Shown here: piece by piece, positions 47,662 through 59,551 of the stretch | Position numbering within the stretch: position 1 is the stretch's first letter | How the letters are laid out: each line of letters opens with the position of its first letter | Assembly: GCA_030549495.1 (NCBI GenBank) | Contig: JAUIRK010000311.1 | Coordinates: forward strand, 1 to 64,000 | Length of the DNA: 64,000 bases | DNA from: Nectonema munidae | Taxonomy: Eukaryota; Nematomorpha; Nectonematoida; Nectonematidae | Direction of reading: 5' to 3' | Program-made: the position numbers and the translations under genes | Notes under the pieces: generated by a model | The model's database searches: none | Seen by the model: the letters and a program-made list of their open reading frames with translations, nothing else | Told to the model about the DNA's origin: nothing

Positions 47662-48560
47662 TGGTAATTTTGCAATGTTTGTTAATTTTTTGTCATGATA
47701 ATCTTTTCACTTGTAAATAAATTTACATTTGACTTTATTTAAATAAATTAAACATTATAATTTAATATTATTTAAGATATTTCTGATCATTTCCCGAATT
47801 GTATCTTTATAAATAAATTATACATAAAATTAGAAATCTATAGAGCTCTTGTTTTACCACACTTAGAGAGCGTGACTAATTTGTGCAAACCTCAATATTT
47901 AGTGCCAACCTCAAGAAAACTTCTTTATAAAAATATGATTTTTATTTTATAGTTTCAATAATACTCTAAAACTAATATTTATTTAATTTCAAGAATTTTC
48001 ATTAACTGAATTTTTTTAATAATGTTTTTTTTTATTTTTTTGGAACAATTCAACTAAAATTTAAATGCTCCTTCGTTTTAATTCGGAATTACAAAATTTA
48101 TAGTAACATCTTAAAATCTTTTAATGAAAATTGGAATATTATAATTTGTATATTGCTTTTGTAGTTTATTTTCCCAAAAAATTTTTTATGAATTACTCAA
48201 CTAATCAGAATATCAAAAAGAAATTGATTTATTTTAAATGTTTATTAATTTATCTCACTTATTCTTGTTATATTGAAATATATTAAATTTTTCTTTTTTA
48301 TCTTTTAGTCTTACACTTTTTGCTTAGTTTGGCTTATTTCTATGATATTGTAACCTTTCAAATTTTATATTTCGATTTTACACAGGAGATCAAAACTTAC
48401 AAGCTGTGTAAATCAATCAGCCATTTTTATACAAACTGAACAACTCAACTAAAATTTAAATGTTCCTTTGTTTAAGTTCGGAATTACAAAATGAATAGTA
48501 AGATATTTAAATAAATTTTTTAATATTAAATTTATTCTTTATTTATTTACTAATATTCAT
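47662..48560. other. AT-rich DNA with a 70-bp direct repeat
   Basis: Words beginning AACTCAACTAAAATTTAAAT and running about 65 bp occur near 48044 and again near 48440, about 397 bp apart, with a few mismatches. Neither copy has terminal features I can identify. No gene is seen. Confidence 0.4.
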
Positions 48561-48561
48561 T

Positions 48562-48841
48562 GTGATTATCAGGGCCGGCCCTAGTGTTCGCGGGGTCCTA
48601 TGCAAAATGGATGCGCGGGGCCCATTGTGGGTAGGAAAAAAGATTAAAAGTGAGAAATAAGATTTTGAAAAAAAGAAAGGGATTTGTTTTATTACTTTTT
48701 CATTAACACAAAATGACGATCAAAGTAACTTTACTTTACGAAACTTGCATTTAGCGAAATCATCAAAATGAAAAATGAGAAGCGCGGGGCCCACTGCGCC
48801 CGCATAGGTTGCAGTGGCCTAAGGCCCGCCCTCATGATTAT
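48562..48841. mobile_element. G+C-rich MITE with 8-bp target duplication
   Basis: The element proper is 48570-48833 (264 bp), flanked by GTGATTAT and ATGATTAT (one mismatch). The left end reads CAGGGCCGGCCCTAG and the right end, read inward, GAGGGCGGGCCTTAGG. Subterminal GCGGGGCCCA blocks sit at both ends, inverted. The interior is AT-rich and non-coding. A CAGGG start with an 8-bp duplication fits the hAT superfamily. Confidence 0.85.
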
Positions 48842-48959
48842 ACTTCATTTATAATTTGTAAGTTTCATTTCCTTATTCTTAGGAACTATTTTCTAACATT
48901 ATATTCTTTGTTCTTAAATTAATAATTTTATCTGTGCTTTTTAAGATACATTTTATTTG

Positions 48960-50750
48960 AATTGTGTTTACTTAATTGTTTCCTAGATGTATATTACAGC
49001 GAGTTATTGTATAGTTGGAAAATGAATCTTTGATTGCTTTAATTAATGTTTTTACCTCGTCGCAACCGATAATAATGTGACTATTCTTTACCTTACTTGC
49101 AACATGAGAAAAATGAAAAATATGTTTCATATTCCCCATCCCAATGGAGACACATCAGCCCCAAATAAATAGGAGAAGTGTTTGTTAATTGATTTTTGAG
49201 TTTTTTTTCTTGAAACACAAAATTAGTAAAGTAACATGGACTTGGATTAAAAGTACGGTCAATACTTATAATGTAATGATTTTCAATAGAATAAATGTTG
49301 TAATTGAAAATTAGTGTATAATACAAAGGAAGGTCGTTTTCCCTGTGAGCAAAAAAAATTTATATAAAAACATGACCTTTACAACAAAAGACAAATTACA
49401 TTTTGAATTTGGTCAGCTATTGTTGTGAAATGATCTGGGTTAATTTCTCTATTATAAAGAAATTTTTTGTTCCTAATGTATTTCGAATTTCCGGGTGATA
49501 AATCATTTAGAATCGATAAATTATAAATCTGTCGTGGACTTTTGTAGGAGTTCATTATTTTATCAGTAACAAAATCAGAAATTTTGGGTCTGTTCTAACG
49601 TATATATTTGAAGACTTAGAGTTTAAATGAGGATTATAATCTGGAAAGCTCCTTATATATTCGAGTCATAACATCATTAAGGTTTTTATCAAAAAGAGGT
49701 GAATTGTAGAAAAAAAATATCCTCTTGAAACTATTATCTTTTTTTCAACTTGGTATAATATCTAATCACATTAAGCAAACCTAATTTGATGCACTATTTT
49801 TAATCCTAGCATCAACTAATTGGCCATTTCTTTCTAAGATAAATGAGCGCCTAGTATAAACGTGTTTATCCCACTGACTTACGTTTCAAAGAATAATTGT
49901 GTTCTTTAAGAGCATTATAAAATGATAAATAATTAAGGGGAAAATCGTAAGAGGCTTCATAAAACTTTCTTTGGAATCTCCTCCCCTTACTGTATCAGTT
50001 TCAGATACAGAATGAAATGAGTTAAAAAAAATGATATATTTTTTTAGTGGAACAAAATGATTAGGATTAAAACTCTTTTTTATCAAAAATTGAACAAGTA
50101 AATAAAATTTTTATGTTGATAAAACTATTTCTTTTCCTGTTATCGAAACCTAAAGGAAAAATAGGTTTATTTAAATAAAGATGGGCTGGATCATCAATAG
50201 ATCTATAAGGAGGGTAAATTAATTTTATAGGCGTATCTAATACAGTGGCTAAAGCATGCACAGTGTAAATATTAGACCAGTCATTTTCTATACATACATC
50301 TTTTAATGCATCTTCCAAACTACAAACTTTTTCAAAATCAGAATTTTTGTAGGCATGATAATTTTTAATTAACTCCAATTTAATTAAAAACCGGTAAACT
50401 TTTGAGAATTTTTCATTATCATGATATAAAATGGAGATGGAGTTAAATAAACAATTACGATATCATAAATTAAAAAAAAATAAATTAGACTGCGATATAC
50501 CATCTATGGATGATTTATAAATCTTTAGAAGTTTAAATTTAAGAATATCTAAAATAATATTTTCATTTATCTCATTAACTTTGTATTTCAAATCATTTAG
50601 AAGTTCAGGAAAATCTTTAAAACTATTACCATTAAAAAAATATTTAAAATTTACTAACTTTAAAAAAGAATATTCAAGGTAAAAATAAAAAAATTAAGGA
50701 ATCAAATAAATAGATATAACTTAACTGATACTTTAACCTATACATTAGAA
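48960..50750 (-). pseudogene. MULE-type transposase relic with OTU/vertnin-like module
   Basis: Reading down from about 50750, a helical lead-in is followed by YRNCLFNSISILYHD (about 50460), an OTU/vertnin-like Cys box. Next comes WSNIYTVHALATVLDTPIKL (about 50285) with the matching His region, and FNPNHFVPLKK (about 50070). Then come SPGNSKYIRNKKFLYNRE (about 49500), a Leu-rich link, and the catalytic stretch IISIDRTFNPSPCYF (about 49270), whose Asp is the first of the DDE set. SPIYLGLMCLHWDGEYETYF follows (about 49175), then SHIIIGCDEVKTLIKAIKDS (about 49075) and RCNIHL (about 49000). The order OTU-like, linker, MULE DDE matches multicopy elements I recall in cnidarians and arthropods. Several stops and shifts break it, and the SWIM finger expected further on is missing. 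Confidence 0.72.
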
Positions 50751-51868
50751 AAATATATTTGAATTTATAAGAAAATTTAGGCAAGTAGGAAAATTTAAAA
50801 CAAAGTACTAGAAAAAGAACATTTAAATACCGGAGTTAGAAAAATAATTGAGATCGTATATCTGAAATCAAATAAATTTACTAAACTTAACCCCTTAAAA
50901 TTAAATTATTTTATAAAAATAAATCTAAAGAATATATAAAAACTCCCAATTTATAACAAAAAAAGAGATAAACACTTATAACTATATAAAAAGTTACTTT
51001 GTTCAATATTAAAACTTTTGGTAAGGTAAAATAAGTGTGAAAATCTAAAAATCAAAGTAATTGAAAAACAAAGAAAAGTAAACTAATCCCTTTTTTAAAA
51101 AACACAAAATGGCTAAAAAGATGCCACCAAAAAATGATAACATTTGAAGTCATTCTACGGAAAAACCATAAGATAGAACTAATCGTAAACTTAAATTTGC
51201 CAATAAAATGAGCAAACTTTGATATATTCAAAAAATCAGCTTACCTAAAGCAGTATTTTTGAAAATTTGTGATAATGCTATGGTGTGGCTTTTGGTATCG
51301 ATTTTAGTAGACAGACAGTTAAAACATCAGAATTAAATTTTGCTTGGGACAAAATGACCAGAAAACATAACTTAATTGATTACAGGTTTAATATTTTATA
51401 TTAAAAAGCTTATCAGATCGAATAAGATAAAATTGAGGACTAACAAAGTTATTAAACTTCTTAGCTTTAAAAAAAAGGCAAGGAAGATTTTAATTTTTAT
51501 TTAAATGTGCCCCTCAATTTCTCGTTACGAATCCCAAAAATAAGTGAAGCTAGAAAAAAACGAATAACAATATATTGCAAACAAAATATTGAATATTCGG
51601 TACAAGAAAAAGTCTCCAAAAAATTTATCGATTTTAACTAAATATGGGAAATTTTCGAAGTCTACCCCTTATTTTTTATTGCTGTCAATTTTATCTTTTA
51701 AGGGCTTTCATTTATCAAAAATATAAGAAAAAGTAAGCCGTTCGTAATCACTATTTTTTGGCGTCCTTATTTTTTTATTTATAATTTAGAAAGATATTCT
51801 ACTTCAAGCTTATAATCTTTTTTTTTCCTTCTTTTAAATAAATTCTTACTGGAATTGTTATTCATGGT
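50751..51868. other. Very AT-rich DNA, nothing recognised
   Basis: No similarity could be extended from the MULE relic on one side or the LINE on the other. The stretch just before 51869 may be the LINE 5' UTR, but I see no motif to show it. Confidence 0.35.
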
Positions 51869-53003
51869 ATGACTTTAGAAAAAAAAGAGATTATTAAATT
51901 AGCTAAAGAAGGAAATCTTAAAGTTCTTTTACGAAGAGAAGTTACTAAAGAAAATATAGGCCATGCATTGATTGCTTTAGCAAAATCATCTATAAATTCC
52001 GAACTGGTTGATAAAATTGAAACTATTATGCAAGAGCTCAAAATCCGAATCTCAAAATGAAGAAATTAATAAAATTGACAACAAGTTAAATAAAGACCCA
52101 AAGCCAGATTCTTCTATAAATTCCGAACTGGTTGATAAAATTGAAACTATTTCGCAAGAGCTCAAAATAGTTAAAGAAGAAATTAATAAAATTGACAAGT
52201 TAAATAAGGACCCAAAGCCAGATTCTTCTTTAATGAGCTATGCTCAAATAGCTAAAAAATTGCCTCAAGTTTCAGAAAGTTCCAAACCTAAAAATAATAA
52301 TACTTTGTACATAAAATCTGAAAAGATGAATATGAATGAAATTTCTCAAAAACTACACAATCCTTAACAAAGTGAAAGTTATGTTATGTCAAAAAAAGAA
52401 AACAAATTAGCTATTAGACTCAATTTTCGGGGTGAAAAGAGTTTAGATATGGCAGAAAATTTATTATGCAAGGAAGATAGCTTTTCAACTTTTCGGAAAA
52501 AAGTATTATTTCCAAAAGTTTCTTTTGTCATTTCAAAAGATGTACCTGATAATGTTGTAAGTCTTATACTCTATAAAAATGAAAAGATAAACGAATTGAC
52601 AAATGAAGGTAATCTGATGAATCTACTTTTTTCAAAAAGCTTAAATAATTTCAATAAAATCATTGTTTTAAAAGTATCTCTAGATATATTTAGTTACTTA
52701 AAACAAAATGACTTCACATTATTCTTTGATATGCAAGTGGTCAAATGCCGACTATTTTTCTCACACATCCAATCTGGAAATTGCCTGTATTTCGGACATA
52801 CAACTAGCAATTGCAGAAAAGATACACCCTGTAAATTTTGTTCTCTACATTATCCATCACAAAGCGGTCCCGTTAAAGGGGATTCTTCCAAATACAAATG
52901 CGCTTCATGTGTTAAAGGAGGAAAAGATGATTTTAATCATTCTGCGATGAGTTTTGCTTGTCCTTCAGGCGCTAAAGAAATCGAATATGTTAAAAAAGCA
53001 TAA
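51869..53003 (+). pseudogene. LINE ORF1 relic with zinc knuckles
   Basis: ORF1 of these LINEs encodes an RNA-binding, gag-like chaperone. The N-terminal part (MTLEKKEIIKLAKEGNLKVL) is followed by a Lys/Glu/Ile-rich coiled-coil-like region, duplicated in tandem, and by SYAQIAKKLP near 52238. A middle domain (52386-52720) precedes three Cys clusters: CLYFGHTTSNC, CKFCSLHYPS, and CASCVKGGKDDFNHSAMSFAC (52780-52970). These fit the CCHC-type knuckles of Jockey/CR1 ORF1 proteins. The first Cys of the leading knuckle is not in its usual place (SGNCLYFGH). There are frame breaks near 52060 and a stop near 52366. Confidence 0.8.
51989..52236 (+). repeat. Tandem duplication of about 124 bp in LINE ORF1
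   Basis: The word TCTATAAATTCCGAACTGGT begins units at 51989 and 52113. Each unit encodes INSELVDKIETI, QELKI and KDPKPDSS. The period is not a multiple of three in the present sequence, and small indels differ between copies, which explains the frame change between the first and second unit. It lengthens a coiled-coil-like region. Confidence 0.85.
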
Positions 53004-53102
53004 CAAAATTTAATGACTGTTGGAAGTATTGATGTTAATTGTCACAATAGTTTATTTTATGATTACTTGAGTGAGTCACAAAAGTCTCATAAGTTATTTT
53101 TA

Positions 53103-56100
53103 GATACCACTTCTGAATGTTTCTATGCTATTAACATTATTAGCTTGAATTGCCAGTCTCTAAGTAACAAATTTCATGAAATTGAAATTTTTTTAGAAAA
53201 ATTAAATAGATGCATATTCAAACCAATAAGTATTATTTGTATTCAGGAGACCGGGGTAGAATTATCCGGCTTACTGTGTGGAAATTTTTTATCTGACGAA
53301 CTAAAAGCAAGACTATATAAAGTTTGCGTTAGAAGTACGATTTGTTACGGTTCTGAATGCTGGGTGATGAAGAAGGCTGACACGAGAAGGCTACAAACAA
53401 CTGAGATGAGATGGATTAGGATGATGTGCGGAAAGACGCTGGAAGATAGGATTGCCAACGATGTGTTGAGAAAGAAAATTGGAATTGAGGATATAGAAGT
53501 GCATTTAGAAGAGAATAGATTACGTTGGTTTGGTCATGTCGAAAGGATGTCCGAAGGGAACGTTGTAAAGAAGATAAAAGATGAAGAGAGGAAGACCAAA
53601 GAAAGCATGGAATGAAGTGATTCACCACGATATGGAAAAAAGAAAGCTTGTGCGAAGTGATGCTAAAGAAAGAATGAAATGGCGTAGTTGTTGCAGGAAA
53701 CTGGTTCACCCCGACTCTTTGGGAACAATAACCAGGCCTAGAAGGCAAAATGCATGATGATGATGATGAGACCTGGTTAGATAATGATTTTAATAATTTT
53801 AACTTACCTAATTATAGTATGGTTTGTATACCTAAAAAAAGTTCAGAGCATGGTTGTTTGTTGTTTTTTATTAATAATCGTTTTAACTATAAACTTGAAG
53901 CAAGTGCCTTCTCTAAGAATTTGTTTTAGTATCAAGGGATTACTCTAGATTTACGGTAAAAATTTAACTATTCACAACATCTATAGATTGCCATCTACTA
54001 AAAAAGATTTCAGTAAACATTACTGAACAATAACATGTAATCTGTACAGATTACAGTAACATCTACTAAAAAAGAATCAGATACGTTGATAAACAATTTT
54101 TTTAAATAAAAATAATCTCAAGTAAAAGGCGTTCACATGTATGACGTTTTTTTCTGACCACGTACCAATTTTGCTTTCATTAGATTTTAAAACCAATGAA
54201 AAAAAATATAAAACACCAATATAAACGGCTTGATGAGGCATTGTTTGTTTCCACATTTTCACAAATTGACTGGCGTCCTACTATTCAAGTATGTAAAGAC
54301 CCAAGCATCCTGTTTGAAAAAATTAACAAAAAGTTACGAGTACTATTGATCGAGTACTATTAAGAAAAAAACAATTCATGGATAACAACAGATGTTTTAA
54401 ACATGATTAAGTATAGAGATAAATTATTGCAAAAAAGCAAAAATAGTAAAAATTTATTGGATAAAAAAAGGTATACTTCTGTGAGAAATTATATCAAACA
54501 TGAGATAAGAAAGCTAAAAAATGAATATTTTTTTCATAATTTTTCTAAATGTAACAAAAAACTTGGGCTAATATCAATAAAATAATAAAAGATGATAAAA
54601 ATCATGTAATTTGTTTAAGGAAGCTGATAAAATTATTGATAATACTATTTTGCCTTTCAAATTTAATGAGATTTTTGTTTCTTTTCACAATGACTCCCCT
54701 TCAAAACCAGATCTTCCCTTATTTGAAAGTTGTAGGGAAACTTTTGAGTTCGAATACTGTACAAATGATATAATCTTATCTATAATAAAGAAAATAAAAA
54801 AATGGAAAGCAAAGACATACGGGTTCTCAATACGCCATGTCAAACAGTATATTTCTGCAGTTTTATGTATAGCGATAAATCTTTGTTTAACAGAAGGAAT
54901 TTTTTCAAAAATCCTTAAACTTCATAAAGTTGTTCTTATTCTTAAGAAAGATGATAGATATTGTATAAACAATTATAGACCTGTTTCAATCGTTCCCACA
55001 CTGTCAAAAATATTTGAAGAATTTATACATTATCAATTGAAAAATCATTTAAATGATCATCAATTCGGGTTCAGACAACATTACTCAACAGAAGCCTTTC
55101 ATTCTTATTTACTCCAGGAAACTATTGATATAATGGAAAAAAAAGATGATGCAGTTTTATTTTTCTTCGACTTGTCAAAAGCGTGGGTCAGCTATTAAAC
55201 CATCGTTAGAAATTTGTATGATTGCAATTTAGGCAAAAAGGCTTTGATTTTCTTGTCTTCCTATCTCTCAAATAGATATCAAAAAGTGAAAGCTAATGGT
55301 ATCTTGTCAAATGCCTTGTTTCTGCAAAATGGAGTTCCACAAGGTTCCATTTTAGGACGGCTACTTTTTAATGTCTCAATCAACAAAATATTTTCTTCAA
55401 ACTTTTTTAAATTTCTGTTGTTTGCAGACATTTGCGCATATTTTCCTCTTTCTAAAATTAAAACTCACAATACTTTTGATGTAGGAATTCTCAATGATCA
55501 TCTGGAATTATTGTATGAATGGTGCAAAGTGAATGACTTTATTCTAAATAAAGAAAAGTCAAAGTGTATGGTCATTTCAAAAAAAAATAAAAACTATAAT
55601 TTTCTCAAATCTACTGGAATTAAAGAGGTTAAAGAAAATAATATACTAGGAATGGCTTTTAATAGTAAATTAAAGTTCAATAATCATATAGATAAGCTAG
55701 CCTTGAACTTAAATCATGTGATTGGAATTCTTTTTCATACAAAAAATATTTTTCCTTTAACGATAAAATTGTTAATATACAAACAACTTTTCATTTCTTA
55801 CATAAATTACAGTATAGTAAATTGGTTCCCTTATGGGAAAAAAGGATTGAAATCCTTCAGAAACGAGCTATAAGGGTTATTTTTAATATGAAGAAGTTCG
55901 ACCATACAAATCTTAAGTTGAAAGATGTATTTCATTTAAGAGTTTCAGTATTTCTTTATAATAACTTCAAGGGTAGCCTGAATAATATTTTTGGCAGCCT
56001 GATAACATATAACCCAACACCTTTTTATAACACTAGAGGCTCAAAAAGACCAAATCGCGTCGACTATCGACTTAAAAATTCAAAAATTTCAGTTATAAAA

Positions 56101-56217
56101 AAGGCAAATGAGTTTTTCAACAAATATGATGATATATTTAACAGTAATATTAATTTTACTTTACCTGTATTCAAGAAAAAAAAGAAAAACCATTTTTTAC
56201 AACTATATATAACATAA
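53103..56217 (+). pseudogene. LINE ORF2 relic: endonuclease and reverse transcriptase
   Basis: ORF2 nicks target DNA and copies the element's RNA there. The endonuclease opens NIISLNCQSLSNKFHEIEIF (about 53135) and ICIQET (53238). After the inserted copy it resumes at TWLDNDFNNFNLPNYSMV (53771), and DHVPILLSLDFKTNEKKY appears near 54155. The RT region includes NNYRPVSIVPTLSKIFEEFI (54970), LNDHQFGFRQHYSTEAFHSY (55050), AVLFFFDLSKA (55150) and NGVPQGSILGRLLFNVSIN (55330). At the catalytic site, LLFADICAYF (55420) has lost the second Asp of FADD. The post-RT domain reads IYKQLFISYINYSIVNWFPY (55780), with a shift near 55850, and ends at 56217. Confidence 0.85.
53247..53781 (+). mobile_element. 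5'-truncated RTE-like LINE inserted in the endonuclease of another LINE
   Basis: The insert proper is 53261-53767 (about 507 bp). It encodes the C-terminal part of an RTE-like ORF2: VCVRSTICYGSECWVMKKAD, TRRLQTTEMRWIRMMCGKTL, then IEDIEVHLEENRLRWFGHVE and RMSEG. It ends in a (GAT)n tail at 53756-53768, typical of RTE-type LINEs. A 14-bp duplication flanks it: GAGACCGGGGTAGA (53247-53260) and GAGACCTGGTTAGA (53768-53781), 12 of 14 identical. The interrupted host frame (IQET / TWLDNDF) fits together across it. The coding part is open for over 100 codons, so this is one of the younger events. Confidence 0.9.
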
Positions 56218-56555
56218 GCAGAATGCTCACTCATGCATTGACTTAACTATCCGTTTTTATTGTCTCCTAAAAATATGTGAAATTATTGTTACTTTTTATC
56301 TTAAAAAATCTAAAAGCGGCCATTATTTGGCTTTTGATTTTTTTTTTTGAATTTCTTTCAATCAAGTTTTTACAGATAACATTTGCATATTTATTTCGTC
56401 TTATAAGTGTAGCATTATAATCTTTATTCATGTTTGTGTGTGTTGATTTTATTTTTGAAAAAAAAAACTAACGATATGTGTTTTTGATCCTTTATATGTT
56501 TTTTTCTTAATTGTTTGATTTATACGATAAATTTTTTTTAATGATGATGATGATA

Positions 56556-58988
56556 TTATAAATATTAACATATATACACATTGTTTGCTCCACTTTATTA
56601 CCTTTGTGAACTCTCTTTTTTTATAATAAAATTCTCTCTCTCTCTCTTGTTAATGTATATTTTCCATTTTAAAAATATTACCCCGAAAAATCTTTACTTG
56701 AAAGCTTTTCCTCCATTTTTGATTTTCAGAAATCTGTCATTTCAAATGGGAAAAGAAGAAACAATCAGATTAAATGTTTTTTATTCAGGTACTCATATTA
56801 ATATTTACTAAATAGGAATCATAGTGAATAGAGAATATATTTCACATTTGATACGGAGACTTTTAATATCATATTTTTTAAAACAACTAAAGGTATATAT
56901 AATTTTTTTTTCAAAATTTGTACACATTTATGTTTTTTGGTTTTAAGCATTTAAAAATCCACAGCAGTGGAGATTCACGAAGTTGGTGACTCCACTGTTG
57001 TGCTTAGGAATAAAGATCTTAAAAAATACGTGTGTTCATTCGAGGAGTTTCAATGCTGAAGTTCTTCTTTTTCAACGCGCAAAGTGTCAAAGTAATCATA
57101 ATATGATTATATCTCTGAATTCAGAGACGCAAATTAGAGATAGAAATTTCATCATTAGAGTGCCGTCACATAAAAATGAATAAAGGGGACAGACTTTTAA
57201 GACAATTTCTTCCCATTTATAGAGTCAAATGAAGACCTACTTGAAGTGAGATAAAGAAATGATTATATTATGTCTAATGACTAAGTTTGTTTGTAGTACG
57301 TGGAGAATTCAATGTGAAACTTCTGTCATAAAAATCTTCATTACATTGAATTTCAATAAACTAAACACCAGTGCGATGGGATACGCATTATTTTTTATGA
57401 GGTTATTTAAAATGTTATAATATTGAACTTTTTAATAGATATTCAAAGGCTGTTCTAGATAGGGAGATTTCTAACCACCTACTTAGAAAAAGTCTGGTTT
57501 CATTCTTTAAGTACAGTTATGAAAAATAATCGACACTTTGGCTATTGTCATGAACCATTCAACGAAGACACAAAATATTTATTTATTTTCTATCTTGTAT
57601 TCATATTTCCTTTTAATTTGTTTTCCTAGATATTACGATCAAACTAAACTAATCGTATAGTTTAACATGAATTACCAAAAATGAATTCACAAAGTCCTCG
57701 AAAGTTTGACTCACAAAACAACAACATCAAGCTGTGCGACTATTAAGTTAAAAAAGTTGTTTCAATTTTATATCGTTTTTTTAGAATCACAAAAAAAAGC
57801 TTTTAAACCGTACTTCAGACCAAAGTGAACATGAGGCCAATTTGACCTCCTTGTATACTACCTCTTGTTCAAGTTTTCAAGTGAGAATGGAAAGCAAAAT
57901 AATTTCAATCTACTAATGAAGAATAATTTTACTATTATATATAAATTTTTTGATGTAAAACCAAGATATGTTCATTTTGTCATTTTCCTTCCTCAAAGAC
58001 TCCCTAAACAAAAATATTTCCCAAGTTCCTTCTTCACACAACTCCTCACCTTACCAACACCTTCTAGAAATCCTTCTCTTTCTCTTCACTCCCTTCCCAA
58101 TACAATTTTTCCTCTAAGCAGTCCACCTCTCAAGAAAATTCTCCATCATTTTCAGACTCTTCTACAATTTTAACCCTCAATTTTACAGTTCCTGCAGAAA
58201 AATCTTCCCTAAAAAACCTCTCGTGAACCAGAAATAGATTTATCTCTCATCAATGAAAAAAGCCCCCTTTGTCAGATGTTTTTGAGAATAAGAATTGTCA
58301 GCCAAGGTGTCGACAATTACTAAAAGAAGTAAACTGAGAAGAGGTTCAAGTAGACGCAGCTATAAAAAATACTTTCGAAGAAACCTTAAATAAAAGACAA
58401 ATAAAATCACTAATTAATAAGAAAAAAGGATTGTACCTCAATTGAAACAAAAAAAATTCTATGATAAGTTACGCTGGATTTTAAAAAAATTTTAATTTTT
58501 TTTGAAATTAAAAATATTTTCATCTTGTTCTACAGTTTATTTTACATTTTCAACTATTGAACTATATCTCTTTATTCGATTTTTGTTATATTTTTATTGT
58601 ATATCTGCAAATTGGCTCTAAAGTTGAGCATTGTGAATATATACAATAATGACATCATCTTAATTTCAATTAAACTTACATTTTACAATGTAAAAAATAT
58701 TTTCCATTAATTATGTTAAGTTTCATAAAGAGCCTTGACTGGTACTGGAGTTAAATAGACTTTAAGGAGTTTGGGTCAGGCAAAAATTTGCAGTTTTGTA
58801 AAAAAAAATTAGGATGATGCATAATCGCCGTCTTTATTACTTAAAAAAAATCTCCTTAAATTCACTCTTTAGCCTATCGCCCTATTTAAAATTTTACATT
58901 GAATTTATGAAAAATTTACCATAAATTCAATATATCCTTAATTACAAAAAAAAATAAAGGAATCCAGCTGTTCTTAAATATACAAATA
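56556..58988. other. Unassigned AT-rich DNA with one Ser-rich coding-like patch
   Basis: A plus-strand stretch at about 57865-58300 is rich in Ser, Pro and Leu in several frames and C-rich for this window (57990-58200). It may be a fragment of a Ser-rich protein, but no domain is recognisable. A hairpin-like pair (CAGCAGTGGAGA and CTCCACTGTTG) lies near 56962-56998. Nothing else is supported. Confidence 0.3.
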
Positions 58989-59002
58989 CAGTCTTTTTCG
59001 AT

Positions 59003-59085
59003 CTATTACGTCGTTGTTGCATTTGATTACGTCGTTGTTGCATTTGATTACGTCTTTGTTGCATTTAATTACGTCGTTGTTGATG
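59003..59085 (+). repeat. Four tandem 21-bp units (left arm iterons)
   Basis: Units of ATTACGTCGTTGTTGCATTTG repeat about four times, the last shortened and altered. Read on the minus strand they encode a Gln/Arg/Asn heptad (QMQQRRN), but the adjacent basic frame stops before reaching them, so translation is doubtful. The inverse copy lies at about 63219-63275. Confidence 0.9.
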
Positions 59086-59093
59086 CTTTTGAT

Positions 59094-59252
59094 TTAGTCT
59101 GCTTTTTCAAACCTAAATTTTTTCATTGCTCTTTTCTTTCTATTTTGCGGCTGCTTCACAAGTTCCAATTCTTGATTTTTTAATCGCTTTCTTCTTTTAA
59201 TACTTTGTGTATGTAAAAAATTTTTTTGAACTTTTGCCTTATGTCTGGACAT
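59094..59252 (-). CDS. Short, very basic frame (52 residues), function unknown
   Basis: The frame starts MSRHKAKVQKNFLHTQSIKR and ends KKFRFEKAD. More than a third of its residues are Lys or Arg, which would suit nucleic-acid binding or a nuclear-localisation segment. It lies right inside the left arm of the iteron-bounded element. The frame can be extended upstream to 59396 but the extra part is hydrophobic and does not look related. I recognise no family. It may be the tail of a lost transposase or chance. Confidence 0.25.
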   Translation of the reverse strand: MSRHKAKVQKNFLHTQSIKRRKRLKNQELELVKQPQNRKKRAMKKFRFEKAD

Positions 59253-59551
59253 GATAGTCAGAACCAAAATACAGCAACTATACAAGAAAATTCGTAACAC
59301 CTGAATTAAGAAGACGTAGAACTGATTTTGCATTGAATGGCACCGGGAATACAACCAGTGCAAAATTCTTGGATTATCGAGAACAACCTTTGCCACAATT
59401 GTAAAAGAGTTTTATGCTACAGGTCAGGTAGAGGCATCGAAAGAGGAGGAAATTACCGTGTAAAATTATTGAATTATCAAAAAGAAGGGATCGGCAAGTG
59501 GATAGGTGAAAATTTTTTATTGACACTTGCAGAACTTGTTAACCGTGTTAA

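Larger units (their letters stand above)
51869..56553 (+). mobile_element. Two-ORF LINE (Jockey/CR1-like), nearly full length, interrupted
   Basis: This is the most complete LINE by content. It has ORF1 (51869-53003), then ORF2 (about 53103-56217) with endonuclease, linker and reverse transcriptase, and a 3' UTR ending in a (GAT)n tail near 56541-56555. A second LINE copy sits within the endonuclease (53261-53767). Frame breaks occur in ORF1, the endonuclease and the RT, so it is inactive, but the pieces are long enough to suggest moderate age. No RNase H domain follows the RT. A (CT)n run lies at about 56631-56649, beyond the tail. Confidence 0.85.

Noticed and set aside
57865-58173. 102-codon frame rich in Leu, Pro and Ser
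   Set aside because: Several frames look equally Ser-rich because the DNA is C/T-rich. No domain supports one of them.
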